Notes: a model not told the origin generated them from the sequence alone. A stretch of 64,000 bases of DNA from Phaeovulum veldkampii DSM 11550 (GCF_003034995.1 NZ_PZKF01000010.1:27683-91682); one strand, 5' to 3'; shown: positions 51,730 through 61,202, numbered from the stretch's first letter. Program-made: numbers and translations.

Positions 51730-52740
51730 ATGGATATTCTCAACGCCCTTGTGGCGCTTCTCAACTTTGTCATCATCCCGGCCTCAAGCTATGGCGCGCA
51801 ACTGGCGCTGGGGGCGCTGGGGGTGACGCTGATTTACGGCATCCTGCGGTTTTCCAACTTCGCCCATGGCGATACCATGGCCTTCGGCACCGGCGTTACA
51901 ATTCTGGGCACCTGGGGCTTGCAGGCGATGGGCGTGTCGATCGCGCCGTTGCCCACCGCGCTGCTGGCCTTGCCCTTTGGTATCGCGGTGACGGCGCTTC
52001 TGGTGCTGGGCACCGACCGCGCGGTGTATCGTTTCTACCGCAAGAAGAAATCCGATCCGGTCATTCTGGTGATGGTCTCGGTCGGGGTGATGTTCATCAT
52101 GAACGGCATTACCCGCTTTGTGATCGGCGTCGATGAGATCCAGTTCGACGATGGCGAGCGGTTCCTGATTTCGGCCAAGGCGTTCAAGGAAGCCACCGGC
52201 CTGGCCGAGGGGCTGTCGCTGCGCAGCACGCAGGTGATCACGGTGGTCACTGCCGTGCTGGTGGTCTGGGCTCTGTTCTGGTTCCTGAACAGCACCCGCA
52301 CCGGCAAGTCGATGCGCGCCTTTTCCGACAACGAAGATCTGGCGCTGCTGTCGGGCATCAACCCCGAACGCGTGGTGGCGGTCACCTGGATCATCGCCGC
52401 GGGGCTGGCAACGATTGCGGGCACGCTTTATGGCCTTGATAAATCCTTCAAGGCATTCAACTACTTCCAGCTTCTTCTTCCGATCTTTGCGGCGGCCATC
52501 GTGGGCGGGCTTGGCAACCCGCTGGGCGCCATCGCGGGCGGCTTTATCATTGCCTTTTCCGAGGTCAGCGTGACCTATGCCTTCAAGAAGGTTGCGGGCT
52601 ATCTTGGCCCCGAAGGCTGGCAGCCCGACAGCATGCTGCAACTGCTGGGCACCGAATACAAATTTGCCGTCAGCTTCGCGATCCTGATCATCGTGCTGCT
52701 GTTCAAGCCCACGGGCCTGTTCAAGGGGAAATCGGTATGA
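51730..52740 (+). CDS. livH: Branched-chain amino-acid ABC transporter permease LivH
   Basis: 336-residue inner-membrane permease with about eight hydrophobic segments. The N-terminal LALGALGVTLIYGILRFSNF and the conserved FSDNEDLALLSGINPERVV coupling segment, plus PIFAAAIVGGLGNPLGAIAGG, mark the LivH family. Its stop overlaps the livM start (ATGA). Confidence 0.95.
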   Translation: MDILNALVALLNFVIIPASSYGAQLALGALGVTLIYGILRFSNFAHGDTMAFGTGVTILGTWGLQAMGVSIAPLPTALLALPFGIAVTALLVLGTDRAVYRFYRKKKSDPVILVMVSVGVMFIMNGITRFVIGVDEIQFDDGERFLISAKAFKEATGLAEGLSLRSTQVITVVTAVLVVWALFWFLNSTRTGKSMRAFSDNEDLALLSGINPERVVAVTWIIAAGLATIAGTLYGLDKSFKAFNYFQLLLPIFAAAIVGGLGNPLGAIAGGFIIAFSEVSVTYAFKKVAGYLGPEGWQPDSMLQLLGTEYKFAVSFAILIIVLLFKPTGLFKGKSV

Positions 52741-54032
52741 CCCAGCGCAACATCCTGATGTTTGCCGCCGTTCTCGGCCTGGTTTTGTTCGAGGGGTTCA
52801 CCGGCGGCTGGAACACCGCGCTCGGCATTCTGAACATGGGGCTGATCTCGGCCGTTCTCGCGCTCGGCGTGAACATGCAATGGGGCTATGCGGGGCTGTT
52901 CAACACCGGCATCGTGGGCTTTGTCGCGCTGGGCGGGCTGGCCCCGGTGCTGATCGCCCTGCCGCCCACGCCCGGCGCCTTCAATGCGGGCGGGCTGGGT
53001 CTGATCCTTGCTTTTGCGGTGGCAGCGGGGGCGGTGGCGCTGGCTGTTGTCATCAACCGCCGCGCACGCGGAGCGGTGCGGTTGCTGGCGCTGCCGGTGG
53101 TGATGGTCGCGGGCTTTTTCGCCTATCGGGCGCTGTTCGACCCGGCCGTGGCCGCGATCGAGGCGATCAACCCCTCTGCCGCGGGCAATATCGGCGGCCT
53201 CGGCCTGCCGATCCTGCTGGCTTGGCCGGTGGGCGCGCTCTTTGCCGCTGGCGCCGCCTGGGTGATCGGCAAAACCGCGCTGGGGCTGCGCTCAGACTAT
53301 CTGGCCATCGCCACCCTGGGCATCGGCGAGATCATCGTGGCCGTGCTGAAGAACGAGGACTGGCTGGCCCGCGGCGTCAAGAACGTGAACGCCATTCCGC
53401 GCCCCGTGCCCTACGAGGTCGATCTGCAATCCTCGCCCGCTTTCGTGGAACGCGCTGCCAGCTTCGGGCTCGACCCGGTGACGGCCTCGACGATCGCGGT
53501 CAAACTGGCCTATACGGGGCTGTTCCTTGCCGTGCTGCTGGCGCTGGTCTGGCTGTCTGAACGGGCGCTGAAATCGCCCTGGGGCCGGATGATGCGCGCC
53601 ATCCGCGACAATGAAACCGCCGCCGCGGCGATGGGCAAGAACGTGACCCGCCGCCATCTGCAGATCTTCATCATCGGCTCGGCGGTCTGCGGCCTCGCGG
53701 GCGCCATGCTGATCACGCTTGACGGTCAGATGACGCCGGGCAGCTACAACCCGCTGCGCTTCACCTTCCTCGTTTGGGTGATGGTGATCGTGGGCGGGTC
53801 TGGCAACAACTGGGGCGCGGTGCTGGGCGGCATGCTGATCTGGTATCTGTGGATCAAGGTCGAACCCTGGGGCCATGGGCTGATGGGGCTGATCACAGCG
53901 GGCATGGCCGACGGTTCGGCGATCAAGGCGCATCTGCTGGAATCGGCTGCTCATATGCGGTTGATGACGATGGGGGTGATCCTGCTTCTCGTCCTGCGCT
54001 TTGCTCCCAAGGGCCTGCTGCCCGAAAAATGA
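52737..54032 (+). CDS. livM: Branched-chain amino-acid ABC transporter permease LivM
   Basis: 431-residue inner-membrane permease with about ten hydrophobic segments. LRSDYLAIATLGIGEIIV and the coupling motif MRAIRDNETAAAAMGKNVTR are LivM signatures. TFLVWVMVIVGGSGNNWGAV follows. It is the last gene of the liv operon and converges on aroB. Confidence 0.95.
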   Translation: MTQRNILMFAAVLGLVLFEGFTGGWNTALGILNMGLISAVLALGVNMQWGYAGLFNTGIVGFVALGGLAPVLIALPPTPGAFNAGGLGLILAFAVAAGAVALAVVINRRARGAVRLLALPVVMVAGFFAYRALFDPAVAAIEAINPSAAGNIGGLGLPILLAWPVGALFAAGAAWVIGKTALGLRSDYLAIATLGIGEIIVAVLKNEDWLARGVKNVNAIPRPVPYEVDLQSSPAFVERAASFGLDPVTASTIAVKLAYTGLFLAVLLALVWLSERALKSPWGRMMRAIRDNETAAAAMGKNVTRRHLQIFIIGSAVCGLAGAMLITLDGQMTPGSYNPLRFTFLVWVMVIVGGSGNNWGAVLGGMLIWYLWIKVEPWGHGLMGLITAGMADGSAIKAHLLESAAHMRLMTMGVILLLVLRFAPKGLLPEK

Positions 54033-54070
54033 CACCAAGCGCACAGCGGGGAGAGCGGCCCCCCGCCCCG

Positions 54071-54117
54071 TTCATCTTGGACCAAATATCCCGGGGGTCC
54101 GGGGGCAGCGCCCCCGG
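54071..54117 (+). repeat. Dispersed intergenic element, copy C, with terminator hairpin
   Basis: Core TTCATCTTGGACCAAATATC is followed by GGGGGTCC and an 8-bp hairpin (54099-54106 with 54110-54117, loop AGC), then CTTTTC. It lies between the convergent livM and aroB genes, and the hairpin plus T run is a plausible livM terminator. Confidence 0.8.
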
Positions 54118-54132
54118 CTTTTCGCAGCGCGC

Positions 54133-55242
54133 CTAACGCCGGCTCAGCGCCTCGGCCAGAACCCCGCGCAGCAGGTCGGCCGGCACGTCGGAACAGACAA
54201 ACGCCGCGCCGATTTCGCGCGCAAGGATGAAACGCATCTGCCCGTCCACCACCTTCTTGTCCTGCGCCATCAGCGCGATCAGCGCGTCAGCACCCGGCAA
54301 ATCGCCCGGAATATCGGCCAGATCGGTTTTCATCCCCATCGCCCGCAGATGCGCGCGCACCCGGCTGGGGGCCTCTTGCGAACACAGGCCCATCCGCTGG
54401 CTCAGTTCAAAAGCCAGCGCGCAGCCGATCGCCACCCCCTCGCCATGCAACAGCCGGTCGCTGTATCCGGTCGCCGATTCCAGCGCGTGGCAGAAGGTAT
54501 GGCCCAGGTTCAGCAGCGCCCGGTCGCCCTCCTCGGTCTCGTCCCGCGCGACGATCTCGGCCTTCATCTGGACTGAACGCGTCACCGCCCGCAGCCGTGC
54601 CGCACGGTCGCCTGCGGCCAGCGCCGGGCCGTTCGCCTCAAGCCAGTCGAAAAACGCCGCATCCCCCAGCAGCCCGTATTTCACCACTTCGCCATAGCCC
54701 GACAGAAAATCCCGCGCGGGCAGGGTTTCCAGCAGGTCGATATCGGCCAGCACAAGGCTGGGCTGGTGAAACGCCCCGATCAGGTTCTTGCCATGGGCCG
54801 AGTTGATGCCGGTCTTGCCGCCGACCGAACTATCGACCTGCGCCAGCAGCGTGGTGGGGATCTGCACGAACCGCACGCCCCGGCGCAGAACGGCGGCAGC
54901 AAAGCCCGCCAGATCGCCGATCACCCCGCCACCCAAGGCCACCACGATATCCTTGCGCTCGACCTTCTCGGCCAGCAACCAATCCACCGCGCGCGAAAAC
55001 TGCGGCCAGCCCTTGGTGGCCTCGCCCGCGGGCAGCGCCAGCGCGGTCATCGCCACATCGCCCAGCCCCGCGCGCAGTGCCTCCAGATGCAGCGCGCCCA
55101 CGGTTTCGTCGGTCAGCACCGCCACCCGCGGGCGGCGCAGCAAGGGCGCGATCTGCGCCCCCGCCTCGGCCAGAAGCCCGGCTCCGATCCGCACCTCATA
55201 GGCGCGGGCGCCCAGTTCCACCCGGACCGTTTCGCGCATCAT
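54133..55242 (-). CDS. aroB: 3-dehydroquinate synthase
   Basis: Second step of the shikimate pathway; NAD- and metal-dependent. It has 369 residues. VALGGGVIGDLAGFAAA (NAD binding), GYGEVVKYGLL, LNLGHTFCHALE and LLHGEGVAIGCAL provide the conserved metal ligands (E, H, H). The first of two adjacent ATGs (55242) overlaps the aroK stop as ATGA, so it is preferred. Translationally coupled to aroK. Confidence 0.97.
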   Translation of the reverse strand: MMRETVRVELGARAYEVRIGAGLLAEAGAQIAPLLRRPRVAVLTDETVGALHLEALRAGLGDVAMTALALPAGEATKGWPQFSRAVDWLLAEKVERKDIVVALGGGVIGDLAGFAAAVLRRGVRFVQIPTTLLAQVDSSVGGKTGINSAHGKNLIGAFHQPSLVLADIDLLETLPARDFLSGYGEVVKYGLLGDAAFFDWLEANGPALAAGDRAARLRAVTRSVQMKAEIVARDETEEGDRALLNLGHTFCHALESATGYSDRLLHGEGVAIGCALAFELSQRMGLCSQEAPSRVRAHLRAMGMKTDLADIPGDLPGADALIALMAQDKKVVDGQMRFILAREIGAAFVCSDVPADLLRGVLAEALSRR

Positions 55243-55841
55243 GCCCCTGCCCCTTTGTGTCCTGCCGAAAATATCCCCGGCGTCACCGCCAGCGCCGCAA
55301 TCACCTTGTCGGCCATGCCCTCGATGCTCAGATCGGGCTCTGCGTCAACCGCCACCTGCGCCAGCGCATAGACCGGGGCGCGCGCCTCCAGCAATGCCGC
55401 CAGCGTGGCCTTGGGGTCTGCCGTGCGCAACAGCGGGCGCGTGGTCTTGTGGCGCACCCGGCTCCACAACAGGTCCAGATCGGCCTTGAGCCAGACCGAA
55501 ACCCCCTCGGCCGCGATCGCCTTGCGGTTGGCCTCGGCCAGAAACGCCCCGCCGCCGGTCGAGATCACCGCAGGCGGCCCCGCCAGCAACCGCGCCAGCA
55601 CCTCTGATTCGCGCGCGCGAAAAAACCCCTCGCCGTCGCGGGCAAATATCTCGGCCACGCTGCGGTTGGCCGCGCGCACGATTTCCTCGTCGGAATCAAG
55701 AAACGCCACACCCAGCTTGCGCGCCAGTTGCGTGCCCACCGCGGTCTTGCCCGCCCCCATCATCCCCACCAGCACGACCGAACGTGCCAAAGCCGGGGGG
55801 GCGCGCCGGGGATCGGGGGCTTGGGGCGGGGTGGGGGCCAT
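55239..55841 (-). CDS. aroK: Shikimate kinase
   Basis: Fifth step of the shikimate pathway. It has 200 residues from ATG 55841, which has GAAGGA upstream; the open frame runs further but without homology. The P-loop GMMGAGKTAVG, shikimate-binding DSDEEI, ISTGGGAFL and the lid KTTRPLL are present. A Pro/Ala-rich 25-residue N-terminal extension precedes the P-loop. The C-terminal tail GVTPGIFSAGHKGAGA is encoded by sequence resembling the dispersed element core (around 55262-55280). Confidence 0.95.
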   Translation of the reverse strand: MAPTPPQAPDPRRAPPALARSVVLVGMMGAGKTAVGTQLARKLGVAFLDSDEEIVRAANRSVAEIFARDGEGFFRARESEVLARLLAGPPAVISTGGGAFLAEANRKAIAAEGVSVWLKADLDLLWSRVRHKTTRPLLRTADPKATLAALLEARAPVYALAQVAVDAEPDLSIEGMADKVIAALAVTPGIFSAGHKGAGA

Positions 55842-55925
55842 GGCATCCTTCCGGTCGCTGGGCAGGCGTCTGCGTATTGCATGGTGCAAGGCCCTGAATG
55901 GCGTGATCTTCCAAAAGATGCCATA

Positions 55926-55931
55926 TATAAT
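55926..55931 (+). promoter_or_regulatory. Perfect TATAAT, possible -10 box
   Basis: TATAAT at 55926-55931, 77 bases before the small membrane protein gene, in the divergent gap upstream of aroK. No convincing -35 was found at 16-18 bases. The rest of this 166-base gap shows nothing else. Confidence 0.3.
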
Positions 55932-56007
55932 CTGAACGATCAGCCCCTGCGGCGCTGCGGCGCTGGCGCGCGGCCTGCGGGGGCGGCACAAGAACAAGGA
56001 ACAGACG

Positions 56008-56145
56008 ATGGGGCGCATGATCAAGGCAGTGGTGTATCTGGCGGTTCTGGGGGCAGTCGGCGTGGTGGGCTATGCCTATCTGGGCGACATGACGGCCACG
56101 CCCGCCGACATGCGGATTCCGGTTGTGCTGAATGTCACGAACTGA
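56008..56145 (+). CDS. 45-residue single-pass membrane protein
   Basis: MGRMIKAVVYLAVLGAVGVV is followed by GYAYLGDMTATPADMRIP and VVLNVTN. One hydrophobic segment (about 6-25) suggests an inner-membrane anchor with a short periplasmic tail. AAGGAACAGACG precedes the ATG. It overlaps the next gene by 14 bases. I recognise no characterised family; conservation of the tail would need testing. Confidence 0.7.
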   Translation: MGRMIKAVVYLAVLGAVGVVGYAYLGDMTATPADMRIPVVLNVTN

Positions 56146-57724
56146 CCCGAGGCTGTTCTGGCCCGGCGCGATGCTGGGGCTTGTTCTGGGCACCCTGCCC
56201 GCAGCGGCCGAGGCGCCGCTGTCGGCGATCGACTGGCTGTCGCCTTCGGTCGCCACGCCCGGCCATCCCGGTGCGGGGTCGATGTGGCGGATGACACCGA
56301 TGCCGGGCGAGGCCCCGGTTGGCCCCGGCACCGCGATCGAGGATATTTCGGTCGTGGCGCTGGACCGGCCCGACCCCGAGGCTGCGGGGCTGGTGCCTGT
56401 GGCGCGTTCGGGGCTACCGCGGGGGCTGTGGGGGGTAACGCCCGAGCCCGAACTGGCCGCGCTGATGCGCAAGGAACGGCTGGACACGCTGCCCGCCATT
56501 CGCGATCTGCTGCAACTTCTGATGCTGGCGGAACTTGACCCGCCCAAGATCCGGGCACAGGGCGCCGACCGGGTCGCGGGCTCGCTGTTTCTGGCGCGGG
56601 TGGACCGGCTTCTGGATCTGGGCGCGCTGGAGCCTGCCTTTGCGCTGCTGGAACAGGCCGGCCCTGCCGACCCGGAACGGCTGCGGCGGCTCTTTGACAT
56701 TGCCCTGCTGCTGGGCGAGGAGGACCGCGCCTGCGCGATGATGAGCCGCACCCCCGGCATCGCCCCGGCGCCGCCTGCTCGCATCTATTGTCTGGCGCGC
56801 GCGGGGGACTGGGGGGCGGCGGAACTGGCGCTGACCACCGGGCGCGGGCTGGGGGCCTTTGACCCGGCAACCGAACTGCTGCTGGAACATTTCCTTGACC
56901 CGGAACTGGCCGAGGAGGGCGGCGATCTGCCCTTCCCCGAGCGGCCCTCGCCGCTGACGTTCCGCATGATGGAGGCGATCGGCCAGCCTTTGGCCACCAC
57001 CGGGCTGCCGGTGGCCTTTGCACAGGCCGATCTGCGCGCCAATACCGGCTGGAAAGCACGAATCGAGGCGGCAGAACGGCTGGCGCGGCTGGGGTCAATC
57101 GACGCCAACCAGGTGCTGGGGCTTTACACCGAACGCGCGGCGGCGGCTTCGGGCGGGGTCTGGGACCGGGTGGCGGCGGTGGCGGCCCTGGATCAGGCCC
57201 TGACGGCAGGCGACGCGGCCGCTGTGGCCCGAGCCCTGCCCCCTGCCCATGACGCGATGAAGCGGATCGACCTGTTGCCCTATCTGGCTGCGCTTTATGC
57301 CCCCCAACTCACGGCGCTGGCGCTGCCGCCCGAGGCGGCGGGCCTGGCCTTTCGCCTGGGGCTGTTGTCCGAGCGGTATGAAACCGTCGCGCGCGACCAC
57401 CGCCCCGCCGACCCGACCGAGGCGTTCCTGATCGGGCTGGCGCAGGGGAACACGGCGGGGCTGGAACCGCCCGATGCGCGGGCCGCGGCGCTCAAGGCGG
57501 TGTTTGACAGCCCTGCCCTCATCGTGACCGAACGATATGCGGCCCTGATGTCGGAGGATCGGCTGGGCGAGGCTTTGCTGCGCGCGGCCGAAGATGTGAC
57601 CGACGGCGCGCGCGGCGATGACCGGCGCATCGCCTTTGGTCTGACGGTGCTGCGCGCGGCAGGGCTGGAACGCGTCGCGCGCCGCGCCGCGCTGGAACTG
57701 ATGCTGCTGGAGCGGCGCGGATGA
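56132..57724 (+). CDS. Secreted alpha-helical protein of unknown function
   Basis: 530 residues. The N-terminus has a signal peptide (FWPGAMLGLVLGTLPAAAEA). The rest is Ala/Leu-rich and predicted by eye to be helical, with repeated patterns such as GALEPAFALLEQAGPADPER and RAGDWGAAELALTTGRGLG that recall TPR-like repeats. No catalytic motif was found. The start lies inside the preceding 45-residue gene and the stop overlaps xerD as ATGA, so three genes appear co-translated. A periplasmic scaffold role is possible but not supported further. Confidence 0.7.
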   Translation: MSRTDPRLFWPGAMLGLVLGTLPAAAEAPLSAIDWLSPSVATPGHPGAGSMWRMTPMPGEAPVGPGTAIEDISVVALDRPDPEAAGLVPVARSGLPRGLWGVTPEPELAALMRKERLDTLPAIRDLLQLLMLAELDPPKIRAQGADRVAGSLFLARVDRLLDLGALEPAFALLEQAGPADPERLRRLFDIALLLGEEDRACAMMSRTPGIAPAPPARIYCLARAGDWGAAELALTTGRGLGAFDPATELLLEHFLDPELAEEGGDLPFPERPSPLTFRMMEAIGQPLATTGLPVAFAQADLRANTGWKARIEAAERLARLGSIDANQVLGLYTERAAAASGGVWDRVAAVAALDQALTAGDAAAVARALPPAHDAMKRIDLLPYLAALYAPQLTALALPPEAAGLAFRLGLLSERYETVARDHRPADPTEAFLIGLAQGNTAGLEPPDARAAALKAVFDSPALIVTERYAALMSEDRLGEALLRAAEDVTDGARGDDRRIAFGLTVLRAAGLERVARRAALELMLLERRG

Positions 57725-58659
57725 CGCCCGAGGCGCGCTGGATTTCGGCCTTTCTGGAAAGCCAGACCGCCGAGGCGGGGGCCGCGCGCAACACCGCGCT
57801 GGCCTATGGCCGCGACCTGTCCGATTTCGCGGGCTGGCTGACGCATCGCGGGCTGACGCTGGGCGGGGCCACACGCGACGATGTGGAACGCTATCTGATT
57901 TCCTGCGAGGCCGAGGGCTTGGCAAAATCGACCCGCGCGCGGCGGCTGTCGGCGATCCGCCAGCTTTACCGCTTTGCCTATGACGAGGGCTGGCGCACCG
58001 ACAACCCGGCGATCCGCATCGCCGGGCCGGGGCGCGACCAACGGCTGCCGAAATCGCTGAGCCTGACCGAGGTCGAGGCGCTGCTGGCGGCGGCGCGCGG
58101 GCTGGGGCGGACCCCGGCCGAACGGCTGCGCAACGCCTGTCTGATGGAACTGCTGTACGCCACCGGCATGCGGGTCAGCGAATTGGTTGGGCTGCCGGTC
58201 TCGGCCAGCCGCGGCGATCCGGCAATGCTGTTGATCCGCGGCAAGGGCGGCAAGGAACGGATGGTGCCGCTGTCGCCGCCCGCGCGTGTGGCGCTGGCCG
58301 ACTGGCTGCGGGTCCGCGATGCCGCCGAGGATGAGGCGCGGATCGCCCACCGCGCCGCGCCCTCGAAATACCTGTTTCCAGGTCCGGGGGCCGAGGGGCA
58401 TCTGACCCGTCAGGGCTTTCATGGCATGCTCAAGGATATCGCGGTGACGGCGGGAATTTCTCCGGCGCGGGTCACGCCGCATGTGCTGCGCCATGCCTTT
58501 GCCACGCATCTGCTGGCCGGGGGCGCCGATCTGCGCGCCATCCAGATGCTGCTGGGGCATGCCGACCTGTCCACGACCGAAATCTACACCCATGTTCTGG
58601 AAGACCGCCTGCGCGATCTGGTGCTGAGCCGTCACCCGCTGGCCCGCCCCGGCCCTTGA
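57721..58659 (+). CDS. xerD: Tyrosine recombinase XerD
   Basis: 312-residue site-specific recombinase that, with XerC, resolves chromosome dimers at dif. The N-terminal SAM-like DNA-binding domain (1-100) is followed by a catalytic domain with R151 (TGMRVSELVGL), K175 (GKGGKER), H254 and R257 (HVLRHAFATHLL), H280 (LGHADLSTT) and the nucleophile Y289 (EIYTHV). All are in place. XerC versus XerD cannot be decided fully by eye; the LPKSLS and ILLGHADLSTTEIYTHV-like pattern favours XerD. Confidence 0.9.
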   Translation: MTPEARWISAFLESQTAEAGAARNTALAYGRDLSDFAGWLTHRGLTLGGATRDDVERYLISCEAEGLAKSTRARRLSAIRQLYRFAYDEGWRTDNPAIRIAGPGRDQRLPKSLSLTEVEALLAAARGLGRTPAERLRNACLMELLYATGMRVSELVGLPVSASRGDPAMLLIRGKGGKERMVPLSPPARVALADWLRVRDAAEDEARIAHRAAPSKYLFPGPGAEGHLTRQGFHGMLKDIAVTAGISPARVTPHVLRHAFATHLLAGGADLRAIQMLLGHADLSTTEIYTHVLEDRLRDLVLSRHPLARPGP

Positions 58660-58716
58660 TCGGCCACCTGTCGCATAGTACCTCAATCTGCCCGCATCGG
58701 GCCAAATGGATCGCAG

Positions 58717-60030
58717 ATGGAACCCTCGTCATTACCCGCGTTTCTGGATACTGCCTTCTGGCTGACCGCCGGGGCGATTTTTGTTCTGCTGATGATGTCG
58801 GCTTTCTTTTCAGGCTCGGAAACCGCACTGACGGCATCGTCGCGGGCCAAGCTGCGGTCACGCGCAGACAGGGGCGACCGCGGCGCCGATGCGGCGCTGC
58901 TGGTGACCGAAGACAGCGAGCGGCTGATCGGGGCAATCCTGCTGGGCAACAACGTGGTCAACATCCTGTCGGCCTCATTGGCCACGGCGCTGCTGACGCG
59001 AATTTTCGGTGACAGCGGCGTGGCTTTTGCGACGCTGGGGATGACGGCGCTGGTGCTGATCTTTTCCGAGGTGCTGCCGAAAACCTACGCGATCACCGAC
59101 CCCGAAACCGTCGCCGCGCGGGTGGCCCGCCCGATCCGGCTGTTGACAAAGGTTCTGGCGCCGGTGGTCGGCGTGGTGCGCGCCATCGTGCGGGGGTTGC
59201 TGTGGGTGTTCGGGGTGCGCACCTCGGCCGATCAGCACATGTTTTCGGTGCAAGATGAAATCGCCGGGGCGCTGGCGATCGGCGCCGAGGAGGGCACGGT
59301 GCAAAAGGAAGACCGTGACCGCCTGCTGGGCGCGCTCGATCTGGGCAACCGCACCGTCGAAGAGATCATGCGCCACCGCTCGGGAATCGAGATGATCGAC
59401 GCCGACGCCCCGTCCGAGCAGATCCTGGCGCATGTCGTCAATTCGGCGCATACCCGGCTGCCGCTGTATCGGGGCGAGCGGGAAAATGTCGTGGGGGTGA
59501 TCCATTCCAAGGATCTGCTGCGCGCGGTGGAAAAGCTGACGCGTGAGGATCAGGGCAATCTGGCCACGTTGCACGATCTGGATGTGCTCAAGGTGGCGAT
59601 GCAGCCCTATTTCGTGCCCGAAACCACATCGCTTGATGAACAGATGCGCGAGTTTCTGAAACGGCGCACCCATTTTGCGCTGGTGGTCGATGAATATGGC
59701 GACCTCAAGGGGCTGATCACGCTGGAGGATATTCTTGAGGAAATCGTGGGCGAGATCGCCGACGAATTCGACATGGACGCCGATCTGGCGCTGAAGCCGA
59801 ACGAGGCGGGCGATTATCTGGTCGAAGGCGCAATGACGATCCGCGACCTGAACCGCGCGATGGACTGGTCCCTGCCCGACGACGAGGCCAACACGCTGGC
59901 GGGCCTTGTCATCCACGAGGCGCAGATGATCCCGACCGAGGGGCAGGTGTTTTCCTTCCACGGCTTCCGCTTTGAGGTGACGGGCCGCAAGGACAACCGC
60001 ATCACCAAGCTGAAAATCCGCCCTCTGTAA
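58717..60030 (+). CDS. HlyC/CorC-family transporter-associated protein (CNNM-CBS)
   Basis: 437 residues. An N-terminal CNNM (DUF21) membrane domain has SAFFSGSETALTASSRAKL and GNNVVNILSASLATALL. A CBS pair (about 210-340) follows, with VNSAHTRLPLYRGERENVVG and LVVDEYGDLKGLITLEDILE. The C-terminal CorC_HlyC domain contains INDL-like IRDLNRAMDWSLPDDEANT. Relatives affect Mg2+/Co2+ efflux. It follows xerD after 57 bases. The ribosome-binding site is weak. Confidence 0.92.
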   Translation: MEPSSLPAFLDTAFWLTAGAIFVLLMMSAFFSGSETALTASSRAKLRSRADRGDRGADAALLVTEDSERLIGAILLGNNVVNILSASLATALLTRIFGDSGVAFATLGMTALVLIFSEVLPKTYAITDPETVAARVARPIRLLTKVLAPVVGVVRAIVRGLLWVFGVRTSADQHMFSVQDEIAGALAIGAEEGTVQKEDRDRLLGALDLGNRTVEEIMRHRSGIEMIDADAPSEQILAHVVNSAHTRLPLYRGERENVVGVIHSKDLLRAVEKLTREDQGNLATLHDLDVLKVAMQPYFVPETTSLDEQMREFLKRRTHFALVVDEYGDLKGLITLEDILEEIVGEIADEFDMDADLALKPNEAGDYLVEGAMTIRDLNRAMDWSLPDDEANTLAGLVIHEAQMIPTEGQVFSFHGFRFEVTGRKDNRITKLKIRPL

Positions 60031-60038
60031 CGCGGTCC

Positions 60039-61202
60039 CTAGCGCACAGGCTGGGCGCGTTCGACCAGACGGGCAAAAAAGCTGGCGCCCACCGGGGCCA
60101 CCGCATCGTTGAAGTCATAGGCAGGGTGGTGCAGCCCGGCCCCCGGCCCCTGCCCCAGAAACAGATAGGCGCCGGGGCGGGCCTGCAACATGTAGGAAAA
60201 ATCCTCGGCCCCCATCTCGCGGTCGGCGGTGGCGTTCACGCCCGTCTCGCCCGCGACCTCGGCGGCGACGGCGGCGGCAAAGGCGGTGCTGGCGGGGTCG
60301 TTCACGGTGGCGGGGTAGCCTTCGGTATAGTCCAGCCGCGCAGTCACGTCATAGGCGGCGGCCTGACCGGCCACGATCTGCGCCATGCGGCGCATCACCA
60401 TGGCCTTCACCGCCGGGTCAAAGCTGCGAACGGTGCCGCAGATATAGGCTGTATCGGGCACGATGTTGTCGGCCGATCCGGTGTGGATCTGTGTCACCGA
60501 CACCACCAGATCGTCCAGCGCCCGGTGGTTGCGGCTGACGATGGTCTGGATCGCCGCGACCATGCCTACCGCTGCCACCACCGGATCGGCGGTTTCATGC
60601 GGCATCGCACCATGGCCACCGCGACCTTGCAGATGGATCTCGAACGTATCCACCGCCGCCATCAGCGGGCCGGGACAGGTGGCAAAGCTGCCCTCGGGCT
60701 GATTGGGGCTGTTGTGGATGCCATAAACCTGCGTGATGCCGAACCGGTCGAAGATCCCTTCGGCCACCATCACCCCGGCGCCGCCGCCCGCTTCCTCGGC
60801 CGGCTGGAAGATCAGCGCGACCCGGCCCGCGAAATTGCGCGTTTCGCACAGGTATTTCGCAGCCCCCAGCAGCATTGTGGTATGACCGTCATGGCCGCAG
60901 GCATGCATCCTGCCCGGCACCTCCGAGGCGTGGGGGGCGCCGGTGATCTCGGTGATGGGCAGTGCATCCATATCGGCGCGCAGCCCGATCGTGGGGCCCG
61001 CGCCCTGCCCCTTGATGATCGCCACGATCCCGGTTTGCGCGATCCCCTCGTGCAGCTCATCCACGCCGAATTCGCGCAGCCGTGCGGCAACGAAGGCCGC
61101 GGTTTCGTGGCACGCAAAGCCCAGTTCCGGGCGGCGGTGCAGCGCGCGGCGCCATTCGGTCATCTCGGGGGCAAGGGCGGCGATGCGGTTCAGAACGGGC
61201 AT
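60039..61202 (-). CDS. M20-family amidohydrolase (hippurate hydrolase type)
   Basis: 387-residue zinc-dependent amidohydrolase. RRALHRRPELGF at the start, metal motif MHACGHDGHTTML, PAEEAGGGAGVM with the general base and second-metal glutamates, and QGRGGHGAMPHETADPV in the dimerisation domain are typical of the AmaA/hippurate hydrolase/IAA-amino-acid hydrolase subfamily. It probably hydrolyses N-acyl amino acids in the cytoplasm. It is convergent with the CorC-type gene (8 bases apart) and divergent from mazG. Confidence 0.93.
   Translation of the reverse strand: MPVLNRIAALAPEMTEWRRALHRRPELGFACHETAAFVAARLREFGVDELHEGIAQTGIVAIIKGQGAGPTIGLRADMDALPITEITGAPHASEVPGRMHACGHDGHTTMLLGAAKYLCETRNFAGRVALIFQPAEEAGGGAGVMVAEGIFDRFGITQVYGIHNSPNQPEGSFATCPGPLMAAVDTFEIHLQGRGGHGAMPHETADPVVAAVGMVAAIQTIVSRNHRALDDLVVSVTQIHTGSADNIVPDTAYICGTVRSFDPAVKAMVMRRMAQIVAGQAAAYDVTARLDYTEGYPATVNDPASTAFAAAVAAEVAGETGVNATADREMGAEDFSYMLQARPGAYLFLGQGPGAGLHHPAYDFNDAVAPVGASFFARLVERAQPVR

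Noticed and set aside
57721..58716. Mobile element or dif site suggested by the tyrosine recombinase
   Set aside because: The enzyme has the length and motifs of housekeeping XerD; no direct repeats, integrase cargo or dif-like palindrome was seen nearby.
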